This document shows, piece by piece, positions 54,485 through 64,000 of a stretch of 64,000 bases of DNA; positions within the stretch are counted from its first letter, which is position 1; each line of letters starts with the position of its first letter. The translations under genes and the position numbers were made by a program. A model generated the notes under the pieces. That model searched no databases, was not told the DNA's origin, and worked only from the letters and a program-made list of their open reading frames with translations. The DNA comes from an uncultured Pelagibacteraceae bacterium. GTDB lineage: Bacteria; Pseudomonadota; Alphaproteobacteria; Pelagibacterales; Pelagibacteraceae. Location: NCBI GenBank assembly GCA_902555945.1, contig CACDUS010000007.1, forward strand, positions 1 through 64,000, read 5' to 3'.

Positions 54485-56355
54485 TAAGCTATATGCTTAA
54501 TAGACTTTCTTTTGACGTGTGACAACAAAATATATACGGCTGCTGGAGTAATTCCATCTATTCTTAGCGCTTGACCCATAGTTTTAGGCCTAATTTCTTT
54601 AAATTTTGCCTTTACCTCATTAGATAGGCCTGAAAATTGATCATAATCAATATTATCAGGTATAGATAAGTTCTCATCTCTTTTAAAAGCTAGGATATCT
54701 GCTTTTTGCTTTTTTAAATATCCCCTGTAATGGGAATTGATCTCGATTTGATCATCGATTTCATTTCCATAATCAGGTATTTCAGGCCAAATTTCTCTAA
54801 TTTTTTTCATATTTACATTTTTTTGGGTTAATACTTCTTCAGCTGCTCTAAAAACTCCATCTTTAGCTATTTTTATACCAAATTTATCAGCTCTAGACGG
54901 TGAAATATTTAAATTAGACATTTGCAAAGAAATTTTGCTTAATTTTCCAAATTTATCTTCAAAAATCTCTTTTCTGTTGTTCGATATCAAGCCAATATTA
55001 ATTCCTTTATTTGTCAGTCTTAAATCAGCATTATCAGATCTTAGACTTAATCTATACTCAGCCCTAGATGTGAACATCCTATATGGCTCAGCGACCCCTT
55101 TTGTTACTAGATCATCGATCATTACTCCGATGTATGCATCAGATCTATCAAGGATAAAAGGTTCCATATTTTTTAGAGACAGAGCAGCGTTAATACCTGC
55201 TATAAGACCTTGAGCAGCTGCCTCCTCATATCCAGTAGTTCCATTTATTTGGCCAGCAAGATATAAATTTTTGATTTTTTTTGTCTCTAATGTTATAAAC
55301 AACTCTCTAGGATCAATGTAATCGTATTCTATAGCGTATCCTGGTCTAATAACCTTAACATTTTCTAAACCACTGATATTGTTGAGTATTTCATGTTGTA
55401 CAACTTCAGGCAAAGAAGTTGATATACCATTAGGGTAAATAGTGTGGTCGTTGAGCCCCTCAGGTTCTAAAAAAATTTGATGTCTGGTCTTATCAGCAAA
55501 TTTTACGACTTTGTCTTCTATAGAAGGACAATACCTAGGACCGACACCTTGGATACTGCCGGAATACATAGCACTCTTAGATAAATTTTTTTCAATAATC
55601 TTATGAACCTTATCGTTGGTATAAGTCATTGAACATGACACTTGTTTGTTTAAATTTTTTTTAGTTAGGAAAGAAAAAAAATATGGATTATCATCAGCAT
55701 ATTGTTTTTCTAAATTTTCAAAATTAATTGATCTAGAATCTAATCTAGGGGGTGTACCTGTTTTTAATCTTCCAATCTTAAAATTATATCTTTCTAACTG
55801 CTCACTTAAACCAGTACTTGGTTTTTCATTAAAGCGTCCTGCGGGTGTTTTCTCATCTCCAATATGTATCAAACCATTTAAAAATGTCCCTGTTGTAAGG
55901 ATTAGCTTGTTACAACTAACTTTGTTGCCATTTAATGTAATAAAACCATTTATTTCGTTATTTTTAAAAATAAACTGGATAACTGGATCTGAAAAAATGC
56001 TTAAATTACAATAGTTTACAAGTTTTTCTTGCATATATTTTCGGTATAATGACCTGTCGGATTGAGTTCTTGGACCTCTTACTGCAGGACCTCTACTTCG
56101 ATTTAACAGCCTAAATTGTATTCCAGACTTATCAGCTACATCGCCCATAACCCCATCTAAGGCATCGATTTCTCTTACTAAATGTCCTTTTCCTAAACCA
56201 CCAATGGCAGGGTTACATGACATTTCTCCTATAGTATTTTTGTTATGAGTGAATAGGGCAGTATTAATTCCTAGACGAGCTGATGCAGTGGCAGCCTCAC
56301 AACCTGCATGACCTCCACCGATTACTACTACATCAAAGAATAACTCTTTTTTCAT
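54484..56355 (-). CDS. mnmG: tRNA uridine 5-carboxymethylaminomethyl modification enzyme MnmG (GidA)
   Basis: FAD-dependent partner of MnmE in modifying U34 of tRNAs. The FAD-binding [20 protein letters not shown] begins at residue 9, with [21 protein letters not shown] near 48. [12 protein letters not shown] and [20 protein letters not shown] follow, and a C-terminal helical domain binds MnmE ([12 protein letters not shown]). Length 623 is normal. A 116-base leader precedes it after mnmE, enough for its own promoter; it shows no further gene. Confidence 0.98.
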   Translation of the reverse strand: MKKELFFDVVVIGGGHAGCEAATASARLGINTALFTHNKNTIGEMSCNPAIGGLGKGHLVREIDALDGVMGDVADKSGIQFRLLNRSRGPAVRGPRTQSDRSLYRKYMQEKLVNYCNLSIFSDPVIQFIFKNNEINGFITLNGNKVSCNKLILTTGTFLNGLIHIGDEKTPAGRFNEKPSTGLSEQLERYNFKIGRLKTGTPPRLDSRSINFENLEKQYADDNPYFFSFLTKKNLNKQVSCSMTYTNDKVHKIIEKNLSKSAMYSGSIQGVGPRYCPSIEDKVVKFADKTRHQIFLEPEGLNDHTIYPNGISTSLPEVVQHEILNNISGLENVKVIRPGYAIEYDYIDPRELFITLETKKIKNLYLAGQINGTTGYEEAAAQGLIAGINAALSLKNMEPFILDRSDAYIGVMIDDLVTKGVAEPYRMFTSRAEYRLSLRSDNADLRLTNKGINIGLISNNRKEIFEDKFGKLSKISLQMSNLNISPSRADKFGIKIAKDGVFRAAEEVLTQKNVNMKKIREIWPEIPDYGNEIDDQIEINSHYRGYLKKQKADILAFKRDENLSIPDNIDYDQFSGLSNEVKAKFKEIRPKTMGQALRIDGITPAAVYILLSHVKRKSIKHIA

Positions 56356-56471
56356 GATGTAAATTTATATTCGATTAAAATATTTACAAGATTTGAGTTT
56401 TTTTTCTTAAATAAGCTATATTTATCAACGAAAATTAACTAAAAATGTTTAAAAATGCAGGAAAATTGCAT

Positions 56472-57803
56472 TTATTTACCAATACAAAAATCGTTGAAAA
56501 TACTACCTAATATCTCTTCTACATCTACTTTTCCAACTATCATACCCAGATGTCTAGTTGCCAACCTCAAGTCCTCAGCTGCTTTGTCAAAATCTTTTTT
56601 ATTGTTCTTTTCTAAAAAATTTTTCAAGTGATCAATGCATTGTACCAAGTGTTGTCTATGTCTTTCCCTGGTAATTAAAATATCTTCTTCAGATATAAAT
56701 TTATTTTTTAATTGGTCTTTTATTTTTTCTATGAGGTTATCAATTTTCAAATTATTTTTTAAAGATATTAAGACATGGTTAAATTTAGAAATTTCTTTAT
56801 CTAATTTTTCTTTTATTAGGTCGGATTTATTAACTACTAGTATTGCATCTTTTTTTAATAGATCATTCAAAAAACCGCTTAAATTGGGGTTTTTACCATC
56901 AATCACCACTAGTTTTAAGTCAGCATTTTCAGCTTTATTGAGTGATAATTTAATACCTTGTTTTTCAATTTCATCTTTTGAATCTCTTATACCTGCTGTA
57001 TCTGAAATAATTACAGGATAACCATCAATATTTAAATGTGTTTCGACAACATCTCTTGTCGTGCCAGCTATCTCAGAAACTATTGCAACTTCTCTATTTG
57101 ATAGATTGTTAAGCAGACTCGATTTACCTGCATTTGTTGGACCCACGATTGCAATTTTAAATCCTTCGCGAATGATTTCTCCAACTTTTTGATCATTCAG
57201 AATTTTATTAATCTCATTTAAAACCTCTGAGGAATCTTTTTTTATTTTTTTTAAATTTTCTTCTGGGAGATCTTCCTCTGGAAAATCTATTTTTGCTTCG
57301 ACATATGATAAAATTTTCAATAATTTTTCTCTTAGCTCATTAAATTTCTCTGAGGATTTACCTGTCATTATTTTTACTGCTTGTTTTCTTTGAATTTCTG
57401 TTTCAGCTGAAATTAAATCAGCAATACTCTCTGCTTTGAGTAAATTAATTTTCCCATTTTGAAATGCGAGCTTTGTAAACTCCCCAGGCTCTGCTAATTT
57501 ACAATTCTCAATATTTGATATTGCCTCTTGGACTGCCATAACCACTGCCTTTCCACCGTGAACATGAAATTCAGCCATATCTTCTCCTGTGTAGCTCTCA
57601 GGGCCAGGAAACCATATAATTATACCTTCATCAATCAGTTCAGAAGTGTTGATATTGTATATTTTTCGAAGGGTAGCCATTCTAGGAACTGGAATTTCTT
57701 TGTTTGTAAGTGTTTTAATTACTTTAACTGTATCTGGTCCTGAAACACGAATAATTGATACCCCAGAAGTACCTGGACCAGATGAGAGAGCATAAATTGT
57801 CAT
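56472..57803 (-). CDS. mnmE: tRNA modification GTPase MnmE (TrmE)
   Basis: GTPase that with MnmG makes 5-substituted U34. N-terminal TrmE domain begins TIYALSSGPGTSGVSIIRVSGP; the G domain has IVGPTNAGKSSLLN near 218, EIAGTTRD and ISDTAGIRD, and NKSD. The C-terminal CxGK motif (FNDFCIGK) is intact. Length 443 is normal. It starts 18 bases past the stop of the inserted glycosyltransferase gene. Confidence 0.97.
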   Translation of the reverse strand: MTIYALSSGPGTSGVSIIRVSGPDTVKVIKTLTNKEIPVPRMATLRKIYNINTSELIDEGIIIWFPGPESYTGEDMAEFHVHGGKAVVMAVQEAISNIENCKLAEPGEFTKLAFQNGKINLLKAESIADLISAETEIQRKQAVKIMTGKSSEKFNELREKLLKILSYVEAKIDFPEEDLPEENLKKIKKDSSEVLNEINKILNDQKVGEIIREGFKIAIVGPTNAGKSSLLNNLSNREVAIVSEIAGTTRDVVETHLNIDGYPVIISDTAGIRDSKDEIEKQGIKLSLNKAENADLKLVVIDGKNPNLSGFLNDLLKKDAILVVNKSDLIKEKLDKEISKFNHVLISLKNNLKIDNLIEKIKDQLKNKFISEEDILITRERHRQHLVQCIDHLKNFLEKNNKKDFDKAAEDLRLATRHLGMIVGKVDVEEILGSIFNDFCIGK

Positions 57804-57821
57804 ATCATATTATATCATCAA

Positions 57822-59483
57822 TTAGTGAGATGTATAAATTTCAAACAATTTATCATAAAAATTTTTTGAAAAATTTTTAGTATCCAAAAGAGTTGAACTT
57901 AGAGCATGTTTTCTCAAGTCTTCACCAATTTTTTCTATTTTGTTAGGTTCTTTATTAAATTCAATCGCTTTTTCATAATAATCGTTTTCATCATTAGCTA
58001 TAAAATTGTTCAAACCTAAATTCACGTTTATACTTTCACCACATCTTGAATTAAAATTATTTCCTCTCATTGTCAAAAATGGCTTACCCATTAAAATCGA
58101 CTCAAACGATGTTGTAACACCTGGATATGGAAAAGTATCTAATGTTAAGTTGAACTTATTATAAAACTCTAAATGATTTTTTTGATTTTCAATTCTATCA
58201 AAAAATTCAATTTTATTCTGAGAAACATTTTCATTCAGAAATTTCTGTTTTAAATTTTCTTTTAAATGATCACTATTGTGTATAGAAGATTTTAAGATTA
58301 ATTTGGAATTAGAATTATTTAATATTTTTGACCAAACTTTTATTGTTTGAGGTGAAATTTTTTGAAAGTTACTTAATGAACCAAAAGTAAAAATTTCATT
58401 ATTTTTAGAAACACTTAAATCAATTTCTGGTAAATTTTTAGGTTTACTTAAACAATTCCATATATCTGGCATATAAATAACTTTTTCAGAGTATAAATTT
58501 TCTTCATCTTTTTTAATCAAATTCTTGTCTGCAAAAATATAATCCATATTTTGAATCCCTAAAGAGTTACAATATCCTAACCACAAAATTTGTATTGGTG
58601 CACATCTTGCTCTAAAAGCATTAACTCTATTGCCATTAGTATATCCCGCTAAATCAATTAGAATATCAATATCATTTTTAACACAAAGTTCGATAAATTT
58701 TTCATCTGACAAATTTGATACATCATGCCAGTCATCAAATTTTTTTTTTAGTTCAAAACTTAAATTATCATATTGAGATGGTGGTAAATTGCTGAATGAA
58801 ATAAATTTAAATCTACGCTCAATGTCAGTGTTTATTATATCCTTTAAAAAAAAAGTTACTGAGTGTGTTTTAAAATCAGGTGAAAAAAAACCTAGATTTA
58901 TAATCTTTTTTTTTTTTAATATCTTATTTTTTACAACACTAAATGGTCTAGAAATTTGATCAAATTTTTTACAATAATTGAGATATTTATCTTGTTGAAT
59001 ATTTTGATGATAATTTATACTACCTAAAAATTTCGTCCAATTATTTACTGAATTTGGTGTCAAATCAGATAATTTTTCATAATAGTAAGTTGCTTTTATC
59101 ATATTTCCTAAAAAAAAATTTACTTTGCTTAGACCTTCGAGGATTTTAGGGTCATTTTTATTTTTTTGATAAGCTTCTTCTAAATGTTTATTTAAATCTA
59201 AGTATATGTTGGCTTTTAAACTTACTATGATCAGATTATATAAGGGCTCTAAATTTGATTTATCGCTTAAATATATTTTTTCAAAAAAAAAGGCCGATTT
59301 TTTATAATCCTTAATTTTTGACTTAGGATTTAAAGCCTTTGAAACGGCATAGATCATTTGGACATTAATTGGTAAATTCTCAAAATTTTTGAGATTTTCT
59401 AAAGTTGTTTCTAATTTTGAAAACTTTTTTTGTTCGTAAAGATTTTTAATTTTAGCTAAAAGATCTTTAGAAAGATCATTCAT
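57822..59483 (-). CDS. TPR-containing GT41-type (SPINDLY/OGT-like) glycosyltransferase
   Basis: An N-terminal TPR region (about 1-170) precedes a Glyco_transf_41 C-terminal domain: LGFFSPDFKTHSVTFFL, IDILIDLAGYTNGNRVNAFRARCAPIQILWLGYCNSLG, FGSLSNFQKISPQTIKVWSKIL and TLDTFPYPGVTTSFESILMGKPFLTM. These proteins transfer a sugar to Ser/Thr or another acceptor; the acceptor here is unknown. The ATG at 59483 is chosen; a TTG at 59492 would overlap the rho stop (TTGA). It interrupts the otherwise conserved rho-mnmE pair. Confidence 0.87.
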   Translation of the reverse strand: MNDLSKDLLAKIKNLYEQKKFSKLETTLENLKNFENLPINVQMIYAVSKALNPKSKIKDYKKSAFFFEKIYLSDKSNLEPLYNLIIVSLKANIYLDLNKHLEEAYQKNKNDPKILEGLSKVNFFLGNMIKATYYYEKLSDLTPNSVNNWTKFLGSINYHQNIQQDKYLNYCKKFDQISRPFSVVKNKILKKKKIINLGFFSPDFKTHSVTFFLKDIINTDIERRFKFISFSNLPPSQYDNLSFELKKKFDDWHDVSNLSDEKFIELCVKNDIDILIDLAGYTNGNRVNAFRARCAPIQILWLGYCNSLGIQNMDYIFADKNLIKKDEENLYSEKVIYMPDIWNCLSKPKNLPEIDLSVSKNNEIFTFGSLSNFQKISPQTIKVWSKILNNSNSKLILKSSIHNSDHLKENLKQKFLNENVSQNKIEFFDRIENQKNHLEFYNKFNLTLDTFPYPGVTTSFESILMGKPFLTMRGNNFNSRCGESINVNLGLNNFIANDENDYYEKAIEFNKEPNKIEKIGEDLRKHALSSTLLDTKNFSKNFYDKLFEIYTSH

Positions 59484-59488
59484 TTTAA

Positions 59489-60757
59489 TCAAGAAGGTTT
59501 ATTCATAGAATTAAAAAATTCTGCATTATTTTTTGTATCTTTTAATTTCGAGCTAATAAATTCAATTGCATCCATAGTTCCCATTGGAGCTATTATTCTT
59601 CTTAAAACATTCATTTTTTGAAGGTCATTTTTATCAAACAAAAGTTCTTCTCTTCTTGTCCCTGATTTTGTTATATCAATTGCAGGATATATTCTTTTAT
59701 CTGCAATTTTTCTATCAAGTACAGTCTCACTGTTTCCAGTTCCTTTAAATTCTTCAAAAATTACCTCATCCATCCGGCTTCCAGTATCAATTAATGCTGT
59801 GGAAATGATTGTTAAAGATCCACCTTCTTCAATATTTCTTGCAGCACCAAAAAATCTTTTGGGTCTTTGTAGTGCATTAGCATCAACACCACCTGTTAAA
59901 ACTTTTCCTGAACTAGGTATCACAGCGTTATATGCTCTCCCTAAACGTGTAATTGAATCTAAAAGAATAACTACATCTTTTTTATGCTCAGTAAGTCTCT
60001 TTGCTTTTTCTATAACCATTTCAGCGACAGCAACATGTCTTTGCGCAGGTTCATCGAAGGTAGAACTGATAACTTCTCCTTTAACAGTTCTTTGCATATC
60101 AGTCACTTCCTCAGGACGTTCATCGATCAACAAAACGATTAAATAACACTCTGGATAATTTTTAGCTATGGAATTAGCTATACTTTGCAAAATCATTGTC
60201 TTTCCAGCCTTTGGTGGAGAGATAATGATTGACCTTTGACCTTTACCAATCGGACTTACAAGGTCAATTAAACGAGGTGTTAAATCTTGTTTTTTGTCTG
60301 GTTTGATTGCCTCGACTTCCATGACAAGTTGTTTGTCAGGATATAATGGTGTTAAGTTATCGAAGGCTATTTTGTGTCTTGATTTTTCAGGTTCCTCAAA
60401 GTTTATCTTCGAAACTTGAAGTAAAGCGAAATATCTTTCACCTTCTTTTGGTGCTCTTACGGGTCCTTCTACCGTATCTCCAGTTCTTAAACCAAATTTT
60501 CTTATCTGACTTGGACTAACGTAAATATCATCAGGACCTGGGAGGTAGTTTGACTCCATCGCTCTTAAAAATCCAAAACCATCTTGCAATAATTGCAAAA
60601 CTCCTGCACCTGTAATTTCCTCTTTCTCAGCTACTTTTTTTAATATAGCAAAAAGAATTTCTTGTTTTCTTAATGTACTCGCATTTTCAATGCCCAACTC
60701 TTCTGCTTGAGTAATAAGCTGTTCAGACGATTTAAGTTTTAATTCTTGTATGTTCAT
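59489..60757 (-). CDS. rho: Transcription termination factor Rho
   Basis: Hexameric RNA helicase. RNA-binding cold-shock-like domain: [35 protein letters not shown]. Walker [14 protein letters not shown] near 178; Walker B and the Q/R loops: [16 protein letters not shown] and [19 protein letters not shown]. Length 422 is standard. A 64-base leader separates it from hemJ and contains an inverted repeat. Confidence 0.98.
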   Translation of the reverse strand: MNIQELKLKSSEQLITQAEELGIENASTLRKQEILFAILKKVAEKEEITGAGVLQLLQDGFGFLRAMESNYLPGPDDIYVSPSQIRKFGLRTGDTVEGPVRAPKEGERYFALLQVSKINFEEPEKSRHKIAFDNLTPLYPDKQLVMEVEAIKPDKKQDLTPRLIDLVSPIGKGQRSIIISPPKAGKTMILQSIANSIAKNYPECYLIVLLIDERPEEVTDMQRTVKGEVISSTFDEPAQRHVAVAEMVIEKAKRLTEHKKDVVILLDSITRLGRAYNAVIPSSGKVLTGGVDANALQRPKRFFGAARNIEEGGSLTIISTALIDTGSRMDEVIFEEFKGTGNSETVLDRKIADKRIYPAIDITKSGTRREELLFDKNDLQKMNVLRRIIAPMGTMDAIEFISSKLKDTKNNAEFFNSMNKPS

Positions 60758-60765
60758 GATTTAAA

Positions 60766-60785
60766 ATTATTAAGGACTTAATAAT
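60766..60785. promoter_or_regulatory. Inverted repeat in the rho leader
   Basis: ATTATTAAG and CTTAATAAT flank a central GA, so DNA shows a 20-base dyad 8 bases before the rho ATG (60757). As RNA it would form an 8-bp stem with a 4-base loop. It may be a regulator site or part of rho autogenous control. The sequence is AT-rich, so chance is possible. Confidence 0.35.
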
Positions 60786-60821
60786 AAAATGAATATATAT
60801 ACTATTTAAAAATATTCAACC

Positions 60822-61256
60822 CTAGATTGGCTTAAAAATTGCTAAAAATACAACAATTATCAAAATTACAGTGGGAATTTCATTAATAGCTCTAAAGAAT
60901 TTTGCAGATTTTGTGTTTGTGGAATTTTTTAAATTATTAAGACATCTACCCAAATAATCATTGTATGCTGACAACAAAATTACTAGAATAATTTTTATTT
61001 GCATCCATAATTGAGAAAAAATTTCTATTCCATTGAGATAAATTAATATTAATCCAAAAATCCAAGTAAATATCATAGCTGGTCGCATAATGTAAAAGAA
61101 TAATCTTTTTTCCATCACCTCAAACACGTCCGTAATTACTTTTTTATCTTTGCTCTCAACATGGTAAACAAATATTCTTGGAAGGTATAAAAGACCAGCC
61201 ATCCAAGAAACAACCGCAATTAAGTGTAAACTTTTAAATAACAAATAACTATTCAT
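60822..61256 (-). CDS. hemJ: Protoporphyrinogen oxidase HemJ
   Basis: Small membrane protein of 144 residues with four hydrophobic helices, oxidising protoporphyrinogen IX. The conserved His is in SLHLIAVVSWMAGLLYLPRIFVYH, with MEKRLFFYIMRPAMIFTWIFG and the end NEIPTVILIIVVFLAIFKP. It lies between hemH and rho, overlapping hemH by 8 bases, consistent with haem synthesis. Confidence 0.92.
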   Translation of the reverse strand: MNSYLLFKSLHLIAVVSWMAGLLYLPRIFVYHVESKDKKVITDVFEVMEKRLFFYIMRPAMIFTWIFGLILIYLNGIEIFSQLWMQIKIILVILLSAYNDYLGRCLNNLKNSTNTKSAKFFRAINEIPTVILIIVVFLAIFKPI

Positions 61257-62283
61257 AACTTAAACAAGGACATTTCTTAAATTCATTTGGACACTGTATC
61301 TTTGGAGGAAAGAGCTTTCCATTAAAATCATATTCTTTTTTATTGATAATTAAATCAGACATTGCTTTTATATAATTAGTATTTGTCCCAAGTGCTGGTA
61401 CTCTTAAGTAATTTTTACAACCGTTTTTATCTGCTAATTCTTTATATTCTATATCCAACTCAACTAAAGTTTCAGAATGTTCTGACACAAAAGCAATTGG
61501 AACCAAAACTATATGTTTTCCTAATTTTGAATTTTCTATAATGATGTCTTCAGTTGATGGACCAATCCACTTTAAGGGACCAACTCGGCTTTGGTAACTT
61601 AATATCCAATCTAAATTTTCAATATTTAGTGCTTTAACAATTTTAGCAACCGATTGTTCTACCTGCCATTGATATGGATCACCTTTTTTAATATTTTTTT
61701 CAGGCAATCCGTGCGCTGAAAATATTAACTTAAAATTTTTTAAATTATTTATCTTTTTAATAATTTCATCTTTGTGTGCCAAAACAAAACTTTCATCAGT
61801 TGGATAACAACAAATTGTACTCGTTTTCACATTAAAATTATTTTTCAAACAAACATCATTCCATTCCTTAATTGAAGAGCCGGAAGTTGCTGCTGAATAT
61901 TGTGGATAAAGTGGCATTAAAATTATTTCATCAGGGTTGTAATTAATTACATCTTTAACAACGTTTTCAGCTCTTGGATGCCAACACCTCATGACTATAA
62001 AGCATTTATATTCAGATGCACTATCAGCCTTGTTTAACTTCAATTCTAGAGCTATGGCTTGTTCTTTTGTGAGTTTTAAAATTGGTGAAGATCCTCCTAA
62101 CTCACTGTAAATTTTTTTAGCTGTTGGAGCTCTTCTATTTGCTATTAATTTAGCTAAAGGATATCTAAAAAAACTAGGTAAATTTAAAATTGCAGGATCA
62201 TTAAATAAATTAAATAAAAAAGGTTCAACATTTTCTAATTTATCTGGACCACCTAAATTAAACAATATTACAGCTTTTTTCAT
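61249..62283 (-). CDS. hemH: Ferrochelatase
   Basis: Inserts ferrous iron into protoporphyrin IX. Start KKAVILFNLGGPDKLENVEPFLFNLFNDPAI; catalytic His in IFSAHGLPEKNIKKGDPY near 193; SYQSRVGPLKWIGPST near 233. Length 344. The C-terminus ends with a cysteine cluster (QCPNEFKKCPC), which could be a residual Fe-S site. It overlaps hemE by four bases (ATGA) and hemJ by 8. Confidence 0.96.
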   Translation of the reverse strand: MKKAVILFNLGGPDKLENVEPFLFNLFNDPAILNLPSFFRYPLAKLIANRRAPTAKKIYSELGGSSPILKLTKEQAIALELKLNKADSASEYKCFIVMRCWHPRAENVVKDVINYNPDEIILMPLYPQYSAATSGSSIKEWNDVCLKNNFNVKTSTICCYPTDESFVLAHKDEIIKKINNLKNFKLIFSAHGLPEKNIKKGDPYQWQVEQSVAKIVKALNIENLDWILSYQSRVGPLKWIGPSTEDIIIENSKLGKHIVLVPIAFVSEHSETLVELDIEYKELADKNGCKNYLRVPALGTNTNYIKAMSDLIINKKEYDFNGKLFPPKIQCPNEFKKCPCLSYE

Positions 62284-63284
62284 TTATGGTCTTTTACTAT
62301 GTTAACTAAATATTCTACCATATCTGGATTTGTTTCGGGCAATATTCCATGCCCAAGATTAAAGATATAAGGATGATCTTTGAAAATTTCTAAATACCTC
62401 ATTGTTTCTTTTTTTAAATTTTCTTTATCTGTTAATAAAACTTTTGGATCCAGTCCGCCTTGTACAGGAATCTTTAAAATTTTAGCTATCTCTTTAGGAT
62501 CCACATTATAATCGATACTGATTACATCGGGATTTACAATCTCGCAAAATTCTTTATAATTTTTTATTTCCCTTGGGAAACATATAACAGGTATGTTTAA
62601 CGACTTCACAAAATTAACCAAATTTAATGTAGGCGTATAAACGTAACTAGGTAAGTCTTTTTCCTCTAAAAGACCAGCCCAACTATCAAAGATCTGTATA
62701 ATGTTTGCACCATTATCAACTTGATTTTTTATATGTATTTTTAAAAATTTTTCGATAATTAATAGAATTCTATTTATTAAAAAGTCATCTTTGAAAAAAT
62801 TTTCTTTTAATTTTTTTTTAGGTGATTGTTGATTAATCATATAAACTAATAAAGTCCATGGTGCCCCAACAAAACCGATGGTATTTTTATTTTTTAATAA
62901 AGAGTTAGAACTAACTTTTTTTATCAATTTATAAATTTTGTGAGTTTTTTCTACGAAATCAATTTCATCAACTTTGGCAATATCATTTATATTTAATTCA
63001 CCAAGTCTTGGTCCAAAGTTTTTTTGAAATTCTACTTTTTGTCCTAATCCATAAGGAAGCATCAAAATATCAGAAAATACTATTGCAGCATCTAAATTAA
63101 ATCTTTTTAATGGTTGTAAGGTTATTTCACTAGATAATTCTTCATTTAAGCATAGCTCAATAAAATCTGTATTTTTGCTTCTTATTTCTCTAAACTCAGG
63201 TAAATATCTACCAGCTTGTCTCATTATCCAGATTGGATTTAAACTTGTATCGTTTTTATTAATTACTTGTTCTATTGGTGACAT
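62280..63284 (-). CDS. hemE: Uroporphyrinogen decarboxylase
   Basis: Decarboxylates uroporphyrinogen III to coproporphyrinogen III. The substrate-binding IWIMRQAGRYLPEFREIR lies at residues 18-35, with the Asp motif AAIVFSDILMLPYGLG, and IDYNVDPKEIAKIL...VQGGLDPKVLL later. Length 334 is normal. It is the first gene of the minus-strand haem-rho-mnm-par group and borders the putative origin, as in other alphaproteobacteria. Confidence 0.97.
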   Translation of the reverse strand: MSPIEQVINKNDTSLNPIWIMRQAGRYLPEFREIRSKNTDFIELCLNEELSSEITLQPLKRFNLDAAIVFSDILMLPYGLGQKVEFQKNFGPRLGELNINDIAKVDEIDFVEKTHKIYKLIKKVSSNSLLKNKNTIGFVGAPWTLLVYMINQQSPKKKLKENFFKDDFLINRILLIIEKFLKIHIKNQVDNGANIIQIFDSWAGLLEEKDLPSYVYTPTLNLVNFVKSLNIPVICFPREIKNYKEFCEIVNPDVISIDYNVDPKEIAKILKIPVQGGLDPKVLLTDKENLKKETMRYLEIFKDHPYIFNLGHGILPETNPDMVEYLVNIVKDHK

Positions 63285-63567
63285 ATAAATAATTAAATAT
63301 ATATAAGTTGTATTATTAGTATATCTTGTGAAATACGGTGATTATATTTAACAAACATTTTATAAACATTTTATCAACATTTAGAGCTTTCAAATAATTA
63401 AATATATATGAAAAATTGTAGCTTATTAGCAAATTTCTAAAAAAAGTGTAAAACTTTATACAGATATTTAATAATGTTAATAAAAACCTGGTTTTACAGA
63501 GTAAATTTTAAAATACTAAATTTTAAATATATGATTTAAATAATACAAAGTTATTAACGCTTAATAC
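63285..63567. other. oriC: Putative chromosomal replication origin (oriC)
   Basis: The longest gap in the window, 283 bases, very AT-rich and without a reading frame. It contains DnaA-box-like 9-mers TTATAAACA (63360-63368), TTATCAACA (63371-63379), TTATACAGA (63456-63464) and TTATTAACG (63551-63559). The first two lie in tandem in a 12-base repeat of ACATTTTAT. A long A/T block (63503-63543) could be the unwinding element. Its place next to hemE matches oriC of Caulobacter and Rickettsia. parS and the par genes are about 9 kb away. Boxes do not match TTATCCACA exactly. Confidence 0.6.
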
Positions 63568-64000
63568 ATGACTAATACTTATCAAATTTATCTTATTTCG
63601 GACTCAACAGGAGAAACTTTAGATAGAATATTTATGGCCATAAAAGCACAATTTAAAAATATAGATTACAATATTCATACATACTCATTTACTAGAACCG
63701 AAAATCAAATTTTAAAAATTTTATCCGAGGCTGAAAAAAGTCCTAGTGCTGTTATTTTATATTCTATTGTTGACAGTAATCTTGCCAAATATTTAGCAAA
63801 TACTAGTAATGATAAAAAAATACCCTGCTTCGGAGTATTGGGAGATCTTATTTTAAGTTTTTCTAAACTCTTAAATCAAAAAGCATCTCATCAACCAAGT
63901 GGTCAATACGCTTTGAACGAAGAATATTATGATAGAATTGCAGCAATTCAATTCACAATGAGCCATGACGATGGAAATCTTGTTAAAGATATAAATAAGT
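63568..64000 (+). CDS. ppsR: PPDK/PEP synthase regulatory protein (PpsR, DUF299), partial
   Basis: The frame runs off the right edge after 144 codons. It starts MTNTYQIYLISDSTGETLDRIFMAIKAQF, the standard N-terminus of the bifunctional kinase/pyrophosphorylase that regulates pyruvate phosphate dikinase or PEP synthase, and continues with FGVLGDLILSF, ASHQPSGQYALNEEYYDRIAAIQFTMSHDDG. The P-loop comes later in the family and is outside the window. It starts on the far side of the putative oriC, a known alphaproteobacterial arrangement. Confidence 0.93.
   Translation, partial: MTNTYQIYLISDSTGETLDRIFMAIKAQFKNIDYNIHTYSFTRTENQILKILSEAEKSPSAVILYSIVDSNLAKYLANTSNDKKIPCFGVLGDLILSFSKLLNQKASHQPSGQYALNEEYYDRIAAIQFTMSHDDGNLVKDINK

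Noticed and set aside
56356-56471. Possible gene between mnmE and mnmG
   Set aside because: No open frame of length or ribosome site; most likely the mnmG leader and promoter.
59799-60146. Plus-strand 115-codon frame opposite rho
   Set aside because: Antisense to conserved Rho ATPase motifs; no family features.

Overview
The window is a very AT-rich, gene-dense stretch of bacterial chromosome. Gene order and protein content point to an alphaproteobacterium with a streamlined genome of the SAR11/Pelagibacter type. The signs are tiny or overlapping intergenic gaps, few Shine-Dalgarno sequences, short versions of many housekeeping proteins, and textbook alphaproteobacterial neighbourhoods (rpsT-mutM-ubiE-ubiB-coaBC-dut, irr-fabA-fabB-fabI, miaB-ybeZ-ybeY-lnt-metK-nusA-infB-rbfA-rpsO-pnp, hemE-hemH-hemJ-rho-mnmE-mnmG-rsmG-parA-parB). 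I see no phage, insertion sequence, CRISPR array, tRNA or rRNA.

Layout. 0-6.4 kb: rpsT and mutM on the minus strand, then a tight plus-strand run ubiE, ubiB, coaBC, dut, a ThiF/MoeB-like E1 enzyme and an SH3 protein. 6.4-9.4 kb: a minus-strand redox and iron module with a DUF3501 protein, an Fe-S oxidoreductase, a new 32-residue membrane peptide coupled to it, rubrerythrin and the iron regulator Irr. 9.5-12.3 kb: fabA-fabB-fabI for unsaturated fatty acid synthesis, followed by an unlisted small secreted repeat protein with no ATG start, which abuts pnp tail to tail. 12.3-25.2 kb: a long minus-strand superoperon from tsaB and fur through miaB, ybeZ, ybeY, lnt, metK, nusA, infB, rbfA, rpsO and pnp. 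25-36 kb: polysaccharide deacetylase, a glucosaminidase-fold protein, nfuA, trpS, murJ, maeB, a BON lipoprotein, rsmI, an LpoA-like protein and rdgB.

36-44.8 kb: grpE, dnaK and dnaJ with a clear heat-shock type promoter before dnaK, a 55-residue membrane protein, dapB, nth and a PfkB kinase. Then, on the minus strand, a winged-helix pseudo-response regulator is followed in a 4-base overlap by a 39-residue protein that aligns without gaps to the ribosome-rescue factor ArfA. An L,D-transpeptidase, a YggS protein and a ThiE/TenI-like protein follow. 44.8-47.4 kb: a TPR-sulfotransferase and a major porin converge on a strong bidirectional terminator. 47.6-63.3 kb: DUF3576 lipoprotein, leuS, lptE and holA meet the minus-strand origin-proximal cluster parB-parA-rsmG-mnmG-mnmE, a GT41-type glycosyltransferase, rho, hemJ, hemH and hemE. 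A near-perfect parS lies inside rsmG. The non-coding, very AT-rich 283 bases between hemE and the partial ppsR gene are the likely replication origin.

The most interesting items are the 5-repeat secreted protein with an apparent ATT start (11991-12287), the minimal arfA (42424-42543), the 32-residue membrane peptide ahead of the Fe-S oxidoreductase (8310-8408), repeated AT-rich boxes around irr and rubrerythrin, and the oriC/parS pair. All calls come from reading the sequence; no database search was run.
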